Part shown: positions 27,625 to 40,346 of the stretch, piece after piece
How positions within the stretch are numbered: position 1 is the stretch's first letter
How the letters are laid out: each line of letters starts with the position of its first letter
DNA from: Actinokineospora iranica
Lineage (GTDB): Bacteria; Actinomycetota; Actinomycetes; Mycobacteriales; Pseudonocardiaceae
Assembly: GCF_900101685.1 (NCBI RefSeq)
Contig: NZ_FMZZ01000006.1
Span: 310,001 to 374,000, forward strand
Direction: 5' to 3'
Length of the DNA stretch: 64,000 bases
Notes under the pieces: generated by a model
Databases searched by the model: none
Told to the model about the DNA's origin: nothing
Seen by the model: the letters and a program-made list of their open reading frames with translations, nothing else
Made by a program: the position numbers and the translations under genes

Positions 27625-30600
27625 TCAGCCGGGTGGGGGGAGGTCGGGTGGGGTGGCTGCAGGTTTTTCGGCCAGGTGGTCCAGGGCCACGCGGATGGCT
27701 GTGTCCAGTTGGGGGTCGCGGCCTGCCACGTGGTCTTGGGGGGTGACCACGACTTCGATGTCTGGGTCGACGCCGTGGTTTTCTATGCCCCAGCCGGAGC
27801 CTTCCATCCAGGTGGCGTAGCGGGGCTGGGTGACCAGGGTGCCGTCGACCAGGTGGTAGCGCATGTCGATGCCGACTACGCCGCCCCAGGTGCGGGTGCC
27901 GACTACCGGGCCGATGCCTAGGGCCTTGATCGCCGCGTTGACGATGTCGCCGTCGGAGCCGGAGAACTCGTCGGCGACCGCCACTACCGGGCCGCGGGGG
28001 GCGTCCAGGGGGTAGGTCTCTTCGTAGTAGCCGTCGCGGGCTCGGCCCCAGCCGACGATGCGGCGGCTGAGTTTTTCCACCACCAGTTGGGACAGGTGGC
28101 CGCCGCGGTTTTCCCGCAGGTCGACCACGACGCCTTCGCGGCGCATCTCCAGGCGGAGGTCTCGGTGCAGTTGCGCCCAGCCGTTGGCGACCATGTCGGG
28201 CACGTGCAGGTAGCCGATGCGGCCGTCGGACGCGGCGTGGACGTGGGCGCGGCGGTCGGCGACCCAGGCCTGGTAGCGCAGCGGCATGTCGTCCAGCAGC
28301 GGGACCACGACCACCCGGCGGGTGGCGCCGCCGCCCTTGGGTTCGATGGTCAGCTCCACGGGGCTGCCCGCGGTGCCGACCAGGAGGGGGGCTGGGCCGC
28401 GTAAGGGGTCCACTGGCCTGCCGTCGACCGCCACGATGGCGTCGCCGACGCGGGCGCCGACGCCGGGGGCGCGCAGGGGGGAGCGGGCGCGGGGGTCGGA
28501 ACTCTCCCCGGGCACGATCGCGGTGATCCGCCAGGCGCCGTCGGCGTCGCGGGCGAGGTCGGCGCCGAGGAGGCCGAGCCGACGCTTGTGGTCGGCGCCG
28601 CCGCGGGGTGGTGTGACGTAGGCGTGTGAGGTGTTCAGCTCGCCGTGGACCTCCCACAGCAGGTCGACCAGCTCGTCGTGGGAGCCGACCGATTCCACGA
28701 GTGGGCGGTAGCGGGTGAGCACGCCCGCCCAGTCGATGCCGTTCATGTCGGCGCGCCAGAAGTGGTCGCGCATGAGGCGGCCGGTCTCGTCGAAGGACTG
28801 CCGCCACTCCGCCGCCGGGTCGAGGATGACGCGGACCCGGCTCAGGTCGACGCTGATGTTGTCCTCGGAGCCGTCGTCGGAGTCGGCCTTGCGGTCGGCG
28901 GGCAGGACCCGCAGGGAGCGGCCGTCGCGGACGACGATGCGGGTGCCGTCGCCGCTGGTCCACACCTCGTCGAGGCCGTCGACCAGCGTGTCGACCTTGA
29001 GTTTGACCAGGTCGTAGCGTTCCAGCACGGAGCGCGGGGCGTCTTCGCCGAGGTCGTCCAGGTCGTCGCCGAGAGAGCCGGTGAGCGGGTCGCGCAGCCA
29101 CAGCACGCCGCCCTTGGCCGCGCGCAGGCTCGAGTAGCGGGCGGCGGGCACCGGGAAGGCCACCACCCGGTCCTCGATGCCCTCGATGTCGACCGAGGTG
29201 CGCGGCGCGCCGTCGTCGCCCGCGTCCTTGTCGTCCGGGTCGCCGAAGGGCCGCCCCTCGCGGACGGGTGCGAAGGGAGACGGGGTCATCGCCGACAGCG
29301 GCACCAGGTAGGGCCTGCTGCCGTTGGCGAAGGACAGGTCGAACACGTGCACGTCGTAGATCGGGTCGAAGCTGCGCGTGGACAGGAACGCGATGTGCTT
29401 GCCGTCGAGGGTGAACGCGGGGTCGGAGTCGACGAACCGCAGCGGCGTCACGTCGACCACGCTCAGGTCGGTGGTGTTGACCATGCGGATGTGCCGCAGC
29501 GGGCTCGGGCCGGGGTGCGACCAGGCCAGCCACAGCGAGTCCGGGGAGAACACCAGGCCGGTCGGGTCCATCTCCTGGACGCGGACGACCTCGCGGACCT
29601 CGCCGTCGTCGGCGTCGACCAGCAGCAGCCGCCCGTCGTGGGTGACCACGGCGACCCGGCGGCCGTCGGGTGAGGCCGCCAGCTCCAGCACCCGCCCGAG
29701 TTGGCCGCCCGCCACGCGGCGCGGGCTGACGCCGGGCTCGCGGCCCGCGACCGGCGCGAACTCCAGGGCGTCCTCGCCGTCGGCGTCGGTGACCCAGACG
29801 ACCTGGCCGGTGTCGCCGAGCACCTGCGGCAGCCGGGCGCGGACGCCGGGCTCGACGGCGAGCGCGCGGACCGGGCCGTCGCGGTGGGTCACCCAGTGCA
29901 CGGTGCCGCGCACCTCGACGGCGCTGGCGCGGCCGGTCTTGTCCGGCCCCACGTCGCCAAGGTGCGCGCGGGCGGTGACCGGGCGGGGCTGCCGGGAGCC
30001 GCGCGGCCCGCCCAGGCGCACCTCGACGCGGCGCGGCGCGGCGTCGAGTCCGTCGAGCAGCCACACCTCGCCTGCGCGGTGGTAGACGACGCGGGCGCCG
30101 TCTGTGCTGGCGTTGCGCGCGTAGAAGTCCTCGTGCTCGGTGTGTTTGCGCAGGTCCGAGCCGTCGGCGGCGCAGGAGTAGAGGTTGCCGACGCCCTCGT
30201 GGTCGGACAGGAACGCGATCCGGTCGCCGACCCACATCGGGTCGACCAGATGTCCGTCCACTTCGGACAGGATGCGGGCGAACTCGCCTGCGCCGTCCGG
30301 GTCGACCCAGATCTTGCCAGCGGTGCCGCCCCGGTAGCGCTTCCACCACGCGGGTTCGCGGGAGATCACCGAGCCGAGGACGACCGCGCCGGACGCGGCG
30401 ATGTCGAGGGCGCCGACCGGCCCATAGGGAAGCTGTTCACTGGGCGTCCCGTCGAGCGGGACAGCGTGCGCCCAACTCGCCCGCAGGGACGAGCGGCCTG
30501 CCGTCGTGCGGGCGATCACCCGCCCGCCCGGCGTCCAGCCGAGCACGGCGGTGCGCACGTCGCCCCAGTGCGTGAGCCGTTCGCTGGGGCCGCCGCCCGC

Positions 30601-30816
30601 TGGGGCGGCGTGCACCTCCGGTTCGACGTCTCGGGTGCTCGTCCAGGCGATCGTGGCGCCGTCCGGGGAGAACCTGGGATTGGTCACCGGAACCTGGTCG
30701 GCCGAGAGCCGCCACGCCCGGCCACCATCGGCCGGTGCCAGCCACACGTCGTCTTCCGCGACGAAGGTGATCAGGTCCTCATGCAGGTGGGGGAATCTGA
30801 GATAGGCGTCGGTCAC
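27625..30816 (-). CDS. tri: Tricorn-type protease (S41), full length
   Basis: Product of 1063 residues, cytoplasmic. The first ~300 residues form a six-bladed and the next ~330 a seven-bladed beta-propeller (WD-like repeats such as FSPDGATIAWTSTRDVEPEV), followed by a PDZ domain and the S41 catalytic core. Catalytic residues are visible: Ser-His in NTSHAYVTP (around 740), Ser954-Asp955 in FSGSDGD, and Glu1012 in GIENHG. Tricorn degrades oligopeptides released by the proteasome, which actinobacteria have. The large antisense frames over this gene are shadows. Confidence 0.93.
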   Translation of the reverse strand: MTDAYLRFPHLHEDLITFVAEDDVWLAPADGGRAWRLSADQVPVTNPRFSPDGATIAWTSTRDVEPEVHAAPAGGGPSERLTHWGDVRTAVLGWTPGGRVIARTTAGRSSLRASWAHAVPLDGTPSEQLPYGPVGALDIAASGAVVLGSVISREPAWWKRYRGGTAGKIWVDPDGAGEFARILSEVDGHLVDPMWVGDRIAFLSDHEGVGNLYSCAADGSDLRKHTEHEDFYARNASTDGARVVYHRAGEVWLLDGLDAAPRRVEVRLGGPRGSRQPRPVTARAHLGDVGPDKTGRASAVEVRGTVHWVTHRDGPVRALAVEPGVRARLPQVLGDTGQVVWVTDADGEDALEFAPVAGREPGVSPRRVAGGQLGRVLELAASPDGRRVAVVTHDGRLLLVDADDGEVREVVRVQEMDPTGLVFSPDSLWLAWSHPGPSPLRHIRMVNTTDLSVVDVTPLRFVDSDPAFTLDGKHIAFLSTRSFDPIYDVHVFDLSFANGSRPYLVPLSAMTPSPFAPVREGRPFGDPDDKDAGDDGAPRTSVDIEGIEDRVVAFPVPAARYSSLRAAKGGVLWLRDPLTGSLGDDLDDLGEDAPRSVLERYDLVKLKVDTLVDGLDEVWTSGDGTRIVVRDGRSLRVLPADRKADSDDGSEDNISVDLSRVRVILDPAAEWRQSFDETGRLMRDHFWRADMNGIDWAGVLTRYRPLVESVGSHDELVDLLWEVHGELNTSHAYVTPPRGGADHKRRLGLLGADLARDADGAWRITAIVPGESSDPRARSPLRAPGVGARVGDAIVAVDGRPVDPLRGPAPLLVGTAGSPVELTIEPKGGGATRRVVVVPLLDDMPLRYQAWVADRRAHVHAASDGRIGYLHVPDMVANGWAQLHRDLRLEMRREGVVVDLRENRGGHLSQLVVEKLSRRIVGWGRARDGYYEETYPLDAPRGPVVAVADEFSGSDGDIVNAAIKALGIGPVVGTRTWGGVVGIDMRYHLVDGTLVTQPRYATWMEGSGWGIENHGVDPDIEVVVTPQDHVAGRDPQLDTAIRVALDHLAEKPAATPPDLPPPG

Positions 30817-30868
30817 CCTGCCAAGTTAGCCATAGCCGCCGACAGGTGCGGCCCTCTCCGGCCGATGA

Positions 30869-31816
30869 TCACCGCGTGGGCCAGTGCGCGCGCCAGGTGG
30901 CGTGGTCCATTCGGGCGGAATCGATGCCTTCCGCGCGGGCGGCCGCCTCGGCGGCGCGCACGGCCGCGGCGAAGGCCCTGGCGACCGCGCGCAGGTCGCC
31001 CTCGGGGTCGTGGCCCGCGAGTTTCGCCTCGGCGGCCAGCGCGAAGAGCCGGGAGCCGTAATCGTCGCCGTGCGGCAGCAGGTCCGGCGGCAGACCGGCG
31101 CGGGCGGTGCGCTGGGTGAGCTTCGCGGCCAGCGCGGCCGCGGGCTGCCCGGTCGCCACACCGTCCACACTGGACTCGCGGCGCTTCTCCCGCTGTTTCA
31201 GCTCTTCCCAGCGGTGCTCCTGGCTGGCGGCGTCGCGCACGGCAGGGTCGCCACCGGCGAAGACGTGCGGGTGCCTGCCGACGAGCTTGGCCACCAGGTC
31301 GCCAGCCACGTCGTCCACCGAGAACGCCTCGGTGTCGTGCTCCTGCGCGACCCGGGCGTGGAACAGGACCTGCAGCAGCACGTCGCCAAGCTCTTCGCGC
31401 AGCGCGACGCGGTCGCCGTCGTCGATGGCCTCAAGCAGCTCGAAGCACTCCTCGACCAGGTACTGCCGCAGCGACTCGTGGGTCTGCTCCGCGTCCCACG
31501 GGCACCCGCCCGGGGACCGCAGGGTGTCCATGACCTGCGCCGCGGCCACCAGGCCCGCGCCAGGGGTGCGGTGCACGGGAGCGCCCGCCGCGATCAGCGC
31601 GGCGGCGGCCGGGTCGCCGAGATCGTCGGTGACCAGCACGACAGCCGCCGTGGCCGCCTCGTCCAGCAGGTTGTCCGGGACGGGCGCGTCGCCCAGCGCC
31701 GGGTCGGCCCCGCCGGTGACGTACACGCGTTTCGCCGCGCGCAGCGGCGCGAGCGCGGTCGCGGGGACCGTCGCGGCGCTCACCAGCACCACGGCGGTCC
31801 CGGGGTGCTGGCTCAC
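30869..31816 (-). CDS. mazG: Nucleoside triphosphate pyrophosphohydrolase MazG
   Basis: House-cleaning enzyme that hydrolyses (d)NTPs, including oxidised ones. The 315-residue product has an N-terminal ~90-residue extension found in mycobacterial MazG, then the MazG domain with VMDTLRSPGGCPWDAEQTHE, the metal-binding ECFELLEAIDDGD and REELGDVLLQVLFHARVA motifs. GTG start at 31816 overlaps the upstream stop (GTGA). Homologous to M. tuberculosis Rv1021, next to mfd (Rv1020); here a SurA-like and an EspG gene lie between them. Confidence 0.93.
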   Translation of the reverse strand: MSQHPGTAVVLVSAATVPATALAPLRAAKRVYVTGGADPALGDAPVPDNLLDEAATAAVVLVTDDLGDPAAAALIAAGAPVHRTPGAGLVAAAQVMDTLRSPGGCPWDAEQTHESLRQYLVEECFELLEAIDDGDRVALREELGDVLLQVLFHARVAQEHDTEAFSVDDVAGDLVAKLVGRHPHVFAGGDPAVRDAASQEHRWEELKQREKRRESSVDGVATGQPAAALAAKLTQRTARAGLPPDLLPHGDDYGSRLFALAAEAKLAGHDPEGDLRAVARAFAAAVRAAEAAARAEGIDSARMDHATWRAHWPTR

Positions 31817-32808
31817 GGCGCGACGGGGGCGTTCTTGACCGGGATCACCACGCCCTTGGTCTCGCCCTCGCTGGGCGCGACGGTCATCCCGGCCAGGTCC
31901 CACAGGCCGTAGCGCGGGCTGATCTTGACGCCCAAGTCGGCCACCGTGGACTGCAGCAGCCGCGGCCCGAGCGCGGTCGACAGGCGCGCGTCCGGCGCCG
32001 GGGCCTCGGCGGCGGGCTTGGCCTTGGTGTCGCGCTCGCGGACCAGCGCGACGACCCAGCCCGCGTTCTCATCGCCCGGCTGGAAGGCGACCACGGAGTT
32101 GGCCGGTGTGCCGAACAGCGCGCTGTCGGCGATCTCCGGGGCCTGCGCCGGGGAGATCGTCTCGTTCTTGGCCGCCTGCGCGCCGCCCGCGATCTCGGCG
32201 TCGAGGATCTTGCCCGCCTGGTCGAGGCCCTGGGCGAGTTCCCTGGCCTTGTCGACGGCCTGCGCGCGCAGCGAACCGGCGCCGCCCGCCCCGCCGGGGG
32301 CGATGAGGATGAAGTCGAAGGTCACCGCGAGCGTCGCGGCCTGCGCCTGGCCGATCTTGGTCATCAGCAGGTGGTCGCGGGCGATCGCCTCCGGATCGAA
32401 GGCCCGGTTCACCGCCTGCTGCACGAGCGCGGTGGGCGGCACGGTGCCGTCGGTGGGCAGCGGCTCCAGCTCGCGCAGCTGCCGGGCGAGCTCGGTGACG
32501 TCCGCGGACTCGACCGTCAGCCGGTGCTTGGCCGCGTACGACTCGATCAGCTCGTGCAGCACCAGCTGGCGCAGCATTCCCCGAGAGAGCAGGTCGAGCT
32601 TGCGCTGGTCGGCGAGCGTCCGGGTGGCTGGCTCGATCTCCAGCGCCCGGTCCACCAGCTGCTGGACCCGGTTGACTGCGATGGCCTTGCCGCCCACGAT
32701 CGCGGCGGCGTTGACCTGACTCGGCCCGGAGGCGCACGCGGTGAGCACGAGCCCGAGCACGGCGAGCAGCGCGAAGAACGGGCCGCGGCGGCGGATGACG
32801 GTGGTCAC
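31813..32808 (-). CDS. SurA N-domain-like lipoprotein
   Basis: Exported protein of 331 residues. The hydrophobic signal ends with lipobox LVLTAC, so it should be tethered to the outer leaflet of the membrane. Residues about 35-140 resemble the helical SurA N-terminal chaperone domain (KAIAVNRVQQLVDRALEIEP, LLSRGMLRQLVLHELIESYA). The peptidyl-prolyl isomerase part is not obvious: the later half is mostly coiled and Pro/Ala-rich. GTG 32808 is chosen because the signal begins there; GTG 32826 is an alternative. Coupled to mazG. Role in folding exported proteins is inferred. Confidence 0.78.
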   Translation of the reverse strand: MTTVIRRRGPFFALLAVLGLVLTACASGPSQVNAAAIVGGKAIAVNRVQQLVDRALEIEPATRTLADQRKLDLLSRGMLRQLVLHELIESYAAKHRLTVESADVTELARQLRELEPLPTDGTVPPTALVQQAVNRAFDPEAIARDHLLMTKIGQAQAATLAVTFDFILIAPGGAGGAGSLRAQAVDKARELAQGLDQAGKILDAEIAGGAQAAKNETISPAQAPEIADSALFGTPANSVVAFQPGDENAGWVVALVRERDTKAKPAAEAPAPDARLSTALGPRLLQSTVADLGVKISPRYGLWDLAGMTVAPSEGETKGVVIPVKNAPVAP

Positions 32809-32861
32809 AGTGCCGTAGCCTCTCACAGCCGTGCCGCGATGGTCACGAGCACCCGTTCGGG

Positions 32862-33581
32862 TTACCCACCGTGTCCGGCGGTCTGCCGCAAGATCCGCGC
32901 GAGCAGTTCGCGCAGCACAGCGGTGTCGGCGGGGGCGAGCCGGACCCAGGGCCTGCCGTCCAGTCCCATGGCGCGCAGCAGGGCGTAGCGGCCGTCGCCC
33001 GCGACGTCGAACCAGAACAGCAGCGGCCCGCGCGTTCCGTGCGCGGTGACGCCGAGCTGGCCCGCGCGGAGCCTGCGGGCGGCGAGCAGGTCCCGCAGCG
33101 CCTCGGCCCGGTCGGCGTCCGCGCCGACCCAGCTCCCGCCCGGCGCGCGGCCGGGGCGGTCGGCGGGCAGCTCGTGGACCACGGACGCGGCGAGCGCGGT
33201 GGGCGCCAGGTCGCGAATCAGCACGTCACCGCCCGCGTGCTCGCTCGGGCCGGGCTCCTGCGTCGCGATCACCGCGGCCTTGCCCGCACGGGCGGCGAGC
33301 ACCCGGTGCGGGGAATCCGAGCCGTCCTCGGCCAGCCAGATCGAGTCCACGGACATCTGCGGGGTGTGCAGCATCCGCAGGGCGGTTTCCAGCTCGGGGT
33401 CCATCCGGTCGGCGCGGCCGAGGACCCGCGCCGCCCGTAATCGCTTGCGGACCCGGCTGATGTCGGGATCGGCGCGCTCGACCCGGATGGGATACGGGAA
33501 CCCGTCGACGTCCAGCCGGTCCCACACGTCGGCGAACTCGTCGGGAGTCAGCGTCCAGCCAAGCTGGGTCGTGTGGATCAC
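32862..33581 (-). CDS. ESX secretion-associated protein, EspG family
   Basis: Product of 239 residues with the EspG pattern: N-terminal LGWTLTPDEFADVWDRLDVD, LPYPIRV-like strand (GFPYPIRVERADP), central VDSIWLAEDG, and the C-terminal AAGTRGPLLFWFDVAGDGRY-type block with WVRLAPADTAVLRELLARIL. EspG proteins are cytosolic chaperones for PE/PPE or related WXG-type substrates of type VII secretion. No ESX ATPase, EccB-E or WXG100 gene is in this window, so it is an orphan. Lies between the SurA-like gene and mfd. Confidence 0.85.
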   Translation of the reverse strand: MIHTTQLGWTLTPDEFADVWDRLDVDGFPYPIRVERADPDISRVRKRLRAARVLGRADRMDPELETALRMLHTPQMSVDSIWLAEDGSDSPHRVLAARAGKAAVIATQEPGPSEHAGGDVLIRDLAPTALAASVVHELPADRPGRAPGGSWVGADADRAEALRDLLAARRLRAGQLGVTAHGTRGPLLFWFDVAGDGRYALLRAMGLDGRPWVRLAPADTAVLRELLARILRQTAGHGG

Positions 33582-33659
33582 GAACGCCGCCCTCCCCTGG
33601 GTCCCCGCCTTGCCGGAGTCGCCAGGGGAGTCGCGAGATCGGCACGCAGTGTTACCCGC

Positions 33660-37256
<3,597 letters not shown>

Positions 37257-37371
37257 GACGGGAGGGAAAAGGCGGACAGACCCCTGCCCGGGACCTTGAG
37301 TCCGGAAGGGGTTCTCACCGTCAAGACTACGGCCTGTCCCCGACACTCGTCGCGCCGATAACGTGGCGCCC

Positions 37372-37977
37372 ATGTCCGTCGAACGATGGTCAGCGCTGAC
37401 CGGGTCGCTGGGCCTGCCCGACACCGGCGGCGCGGCCCTGGTGGCCCGCTGGGAAGAGCCGCACCGCCGCTACCACGACCTCGCCCACCTGCACGCGGTG
37501 CTCGACGGGGTTGACCTGCTGGCCGACCACGCCGCCGACCCCGACCTGGCCCGCCTCGCCGCCTGGTACCACGACGCCATCTACCAGGGCCGCGGCGACG
37601 ACGAAGAGCAAAGCGCCCGCTTGGCCGAGACAGAGCTGACCGCCCTGGGCCTACCCGCCCCCGCCGTGGCGGAGGTAGCCCGCCTGGTCCGCCTCACCAA
37701 CGGCCACAAAACCACCCCAGGCGACACCAACGGCGAAGTCCTGTGCGACGCGGACCTGGCCATCCTCGCCTCCCCCGCCTACTGGGACTACACCGAAGCC
37801 ATCCGCGCCGAATACGCCTTCCTCCCCGACGCGGTCTTCCGAGCGGGACGGGCAGCCGTCCTCCAGGGCCTGCTGACCCTCCCCACCCTGTATCGGACCC
37901 CGCTCGGCCAGGAACTCTGGGAAGCCCCCGCCCGAGCCAACCTCCACGCGGAACTGACCCGGCTCACCCCCGCGTGA
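37372..37977 (+). CDS. HD-domain metal-dependent hydrolase
   Basis: Product of 201 residues with the HD-superfamily residues: H in [21 protein letters not shown] in [11 protein letters not shown] and the distal D in LCDADLAIL. The sequence RRYHDLAHL...WYHDAIY is typical of the small predicted metal-dependent phosphohydrolases found throughout actinobacteria. ATG at 37372 is nearly leaderless, with GATAAC at the right distance to act as -10; GTG 37363 is an alternative. Divergent from mfd. Substrate unknown. Confidence 0.85.
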   Translation: MSVERWSALTGSLGLPDTGGAALVARWEEPHRRYHDLAHLHAVLDGVDLLADHAADPDLARLAAWYHDAIYQGRGDDEEQSARLAETELTALGLPAPAVAEVARLVRLTNGHKTTPGDTNGEVLCDADLAILASPAYWDYTEAIRAEYAFLPDAVFRAGRAAVLQGLLTLPTLYRTPLGQELWEAPARANLHAELTRLTPA

Positions 37978-38135
37978 TCCTCCTTTCCACGGCCTGGTCC
38001 ACGGAACGCTCCGAGGCCACGACCCGGCCGACCTCCGCGCTCACGGTAGGCAACTATCAGCACATCAGTAATCCATTTGGCTGGTTCTACCTCGACAAAC
38101 GAGATTCACCACTCGGCAACCACTAAGTTGGCGTC

Positions 38136-38612
38136 ATGTTGAACGACCACCGAGCCAACCTCCGCCGCCGGATGTTGGGAGACGAGATCCGCCAAGCCCG
38201 CGAGCGCGCGAACCTCACCCAGTCCACGCTGGCCAGACGGGTGGGCTGGCCACACTCGAAGCTGTGCCGGGTGGAGACCGGCAAGCTGGGGTGCTCGGAG
38301 GTCGAGGCCGCCATCGCCCTGTCCGCCTGCCGCGTGGCGAGGTCCGAGATCGACCGAATCATCGACGCGTTCGTCAAGGACGCCGACGGAGCCTGGATCC
38401 GGTCGAACCGCCCCCTGCCGGACCAACTCCGCACCCTTGAGCGGCCCGTTCCGGATCATGCGGTACGAAGACCAGTTTCCGGTGGTCAGCACCGAAACCT
38501 TGAATCACACACTGTTCCTGGGCGATCCGACAGATATCGCCGCCTACCAGTTGATTTTGTCTCTGCTGGCACAGAACTCGTTCAGTGACCCCATGCTCCC
38601 CCAGCCAAGCTG
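38136..38612 (+). pseudogene. Decayed HTH/DUF5753 regulator (internal deletion plus frameshift)
   Basis: The first ~100 codons encode a good XRE helix-turn-helix (DEIRQARERANLTQSTLARR then VGWPHSKLCRVETGKLG) up to LPDQLRTL, the usual entry to DUF5753. From 38437 the family resemblance continues in the next frame: GPFRIMRYEDQFPVVSTETL, then LFLGDPTDIAAYQLILSLLA, the normal C-terminal part of DUF5753. About 100-130 codons of the middle are missing and the frame changes at the join. The frame read straight on gives a 150-residue product whose last third is nonsense-like. Compared with the intact gene at 1914, this is a deletion relic. Confidence 0.8.
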
Positions 38613-38763
38613 ACGCGAGAGCACGTTCAGCGGCGCCAACGGCAACTGCGTCGAGGCCGGCTTCACCGAGACCGTCGCCGTCCGAGGCTCCAAGAACCCC
38701 GAGTCCGGCCACCTGACCGTCACCCCCGCCGCCTGGTCCACTTTCCTGACCCACCACCCCTAG
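38593..38763 (+). pseudogene. DUF397 gene with in-frame stop at the conserved Trp
   Basis: ATG at 38593 would give MLPQPS, then TGA (38611-38613), then RESTFSGANGNCVEAGFTET and the rest of a normal DUF397 protein to TAG at 38761. Family members have W-[RK]-[KE]-S exactly where the stop lies, so TGG to TGA is the simplest reading. It directly follows the decayed HTH gene, the usual pairing, and shows both partners have been lost together. Confidence 0.75.
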
Positions 38764-38879
38764 TAGGCACGGCCCGCCCCAACCCCCCTCCCGCGAGGAG
38801 AGGTCCCGGCCACCCCAAGTGACCGCACCAGGGACTGCGCACCGCTGATAACCATCGCCATGCCATGACGAACGCCACT

Positions 38880-38892
38880 ACTCTCACAGAGT
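38880..38892. promoter_or_regulatory. Palindrome in promoter of PIN locus
   Basis: ACTCT-CAC-AGAGT overlaps a TACTCT -10-like hexamer about 40 bases before the first gene of the PIN locus. Toxin-antitoxin operons are usually autorepressed through such sites. Inference from position and symmetry. Confidence 0.4.
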
Positions 38893-38925
38893 GAACGCCG
38901 ACCACGACAGGAAGGAGGCACGCCG

Positions 38926-39816
38926 ATGAAGTCGATCGAAGAAGGCCTGGTCGTTCGTGCCGTCGGCCCTGTGACTGTCGGCAACCGGATTCCCCTGAGT
39001 GAACTTGCCCGAATCGCGTCCAACCTCCAGGCGACACTGGAGCGCATCGCGCTCTCCCTGGTTGGCGCGCGACAGCGGCCGGGAAGGCGTCCACCGGAAA
39101 TCGCGGACGCGGTCCGCTTGGACTTCGTGGGGTTCCGGGACGGTTCGGCCGTGCTCGAACTGAAGCCAGGGGAAAGCACGACACTGGACAACCTGCTCGA
39201 CATGTCTTTCGCCACGCTGAGCGAAGGCGTCGAACACATCAGGGCGACTGGCGAACAACCGGTTGGCGATGTCGGAGTTCACTTCACCCCGGCCGTGTTG
39301 AACGGTCTCGTGACTCTCTGCGGCGGAATCGGACACCGAAGCCTGAGCCACATCGAGTTCATCACCGGAAACACCATTCACTTCACCCTCGATCGCGACA
39401 TCCAAGCAGCTCTGCGAACCCTTCAGAAGTCAAACGTCGAAACAGAGACCACGATCGTCGGCCGACTGCACATGGGAGACTTCGACCCGCTTTCCCTGCG
39501 GTGCCGAATCGACACCAATCTGGGCAGTGTCTCGTGCGACTTCGACATCGACTTCAAAGACGAGGTCTTCACCAGGCTGGACCAACTCGTCATGGCCACC
39601 GGTTCAGCCGAGATAGAGCCGGACGGGATCGGCGTTCGTATCATGCACCTCACCGAATTGTCCGTAGTGGACACATCGCGAACACTGTCCTTGGACGAGT
39701 TGGCCCGCGAGCAGGGCGTCTCCCCGTTGCGGAGCATCGACCAACTCAGAGGCGAACCGGTGGAAAACTTCGAACTCTTCCTACAAGCGATACGAGCCGC
39801 TCGCGGTGACGAATGA
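38926..39816 (+). CDS. Uncharacterised 296-residue partner of PIN-domain protein
   Basis: I do not recognise a named family. The N-terminal ~80 residues are helical then strand (PLSELARIASNLQATLERIA, VRLDFVGFRDGSAVLELKPG). A middle segment has LVTLCGGIGHRSLSHIEFIT. The C-terminal ~120 residues are beta-rich (TTIVGRLHMGDFDPLSLRCR, GSVSCDFDIDFKDEVFTRLD, IGVRIMHLTELSVVD) and look like a small beta-barrel. No DNA-binding motif typical of VapB antitoxins is visible. The ribosome site GGAAGGAGG is excellent. The stop overlaps the PIN start (ATGA), so the two are co-translated. An antitoxin or target-delivery role is inferred from this coupling only. Confidence 0.75.
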   Translation: MKSIEEGLVVRAVGPVTVGNRIPLSELARIASNLQATLERIALSLVGARQRPGRRPPEIADAVRLDFVGFRDGSAVLELKPGESTTLDNLLDMSFATLSEGVEHIRATGEQPVGDVGVHFTPAVLNGLVTLCGGIGHRSLSHIEFITGNTIHFTLDRDIQAALRTLQKSNVETETTIVGRLHMGDFDPLSLRCRIDTNLGSVSCDFDIDFKDEVFTRLDQLVMATGSAEIEPDGIGVRIMHLTELSVVDTSRTLSLDELAREQGVSPLRSIDQLRGEPVENFELFLQAIRAARGDE

Positions 39817-40223
39817 AAAAATTCGTCATTGTCGACACAGATGTGTTCTCCAATCTCTGGCAGGGGAAACCGGTGCCAGCCTCGTTCATTGCCGCGATGC
39901 GCGATGCCATACCAGTGCTGTGTTTCGCAACGGTCGCCGAGGCGCATTTCGGTGCCGTCAACGCCAACTGGGGAACGAAACGGTTGACTCAGCTGGAAGC
40001 CGCGATGCGCACCTACGCTATCGCGCCATACACGCCTGAACTGGCGGCCCTGTGGGGCAGATTGAAGGCGCAAGCCAGGAAGAAAGGCCATCCGCTAGGC
40101 GATGCCAGACACACTAACGACCTCTGGATCTGCACTACCGCAATTTTTCATCAGGCACCACTGGTGACCAACAACGTCCGGCACTTCGAGGCAATGCCAC
40201 AACTGCATCTGGTTGCGAGGTAG
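39813..40223 (+). CDS. PIN-domain ribonuclease-like protein (VapC-like)
   Basis: Product of 136 residues. The PIN acidic residues are in place: Asp8/Asp10 (FVIVDTDVFSNL), Glu in ATVAEAHFGAV, and Asp in DARHTNDLWICTTAI, followed by the final strand LVTNNVRHFEAMPQLHLV. PIN toxins cut RNA, often tRNA or rRNA, with bound Mg. The gene is coupled to the 296-residue upstream gene; this is unlike classical vapBC, where the antitoxin is about 80 residues. Codon choice is less GC-biased than the neighbouring housekeeping genes, suggesting acquisition. Confidence 0.87.
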   Translation: MKKFVIVDTDVFSNLWQGKPVPASFIAAMRDAIPVLCFATVAEAHFGAVNANWGTKRLTQLEAAMRTYAIAPYTPELAALWGRLKAQARKKGHPLGDARHTNDLWICTTAIFHQAPLVTNNVRHFEAMPQLHLVAR

Positions 40224-40346
40224 CGACTCCCGACCAGCAGGCGGCTCTCGCCGACCAGCGGTGGACTGGCTCGGGGCCAACCACCCTGAATCTGGAGGTC
40301 ATTCCGGCCACCATTCAGCAGAGGTCCGGCTATGTGCGGTGAGCCG

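Noticed and set aside
27506..30349. 947-codon frame overlapping the tricorn gene
   Set aside because: Same strand, different frame, extremely Arg/Pro-rich; the other frame has complete tricorn motifs.
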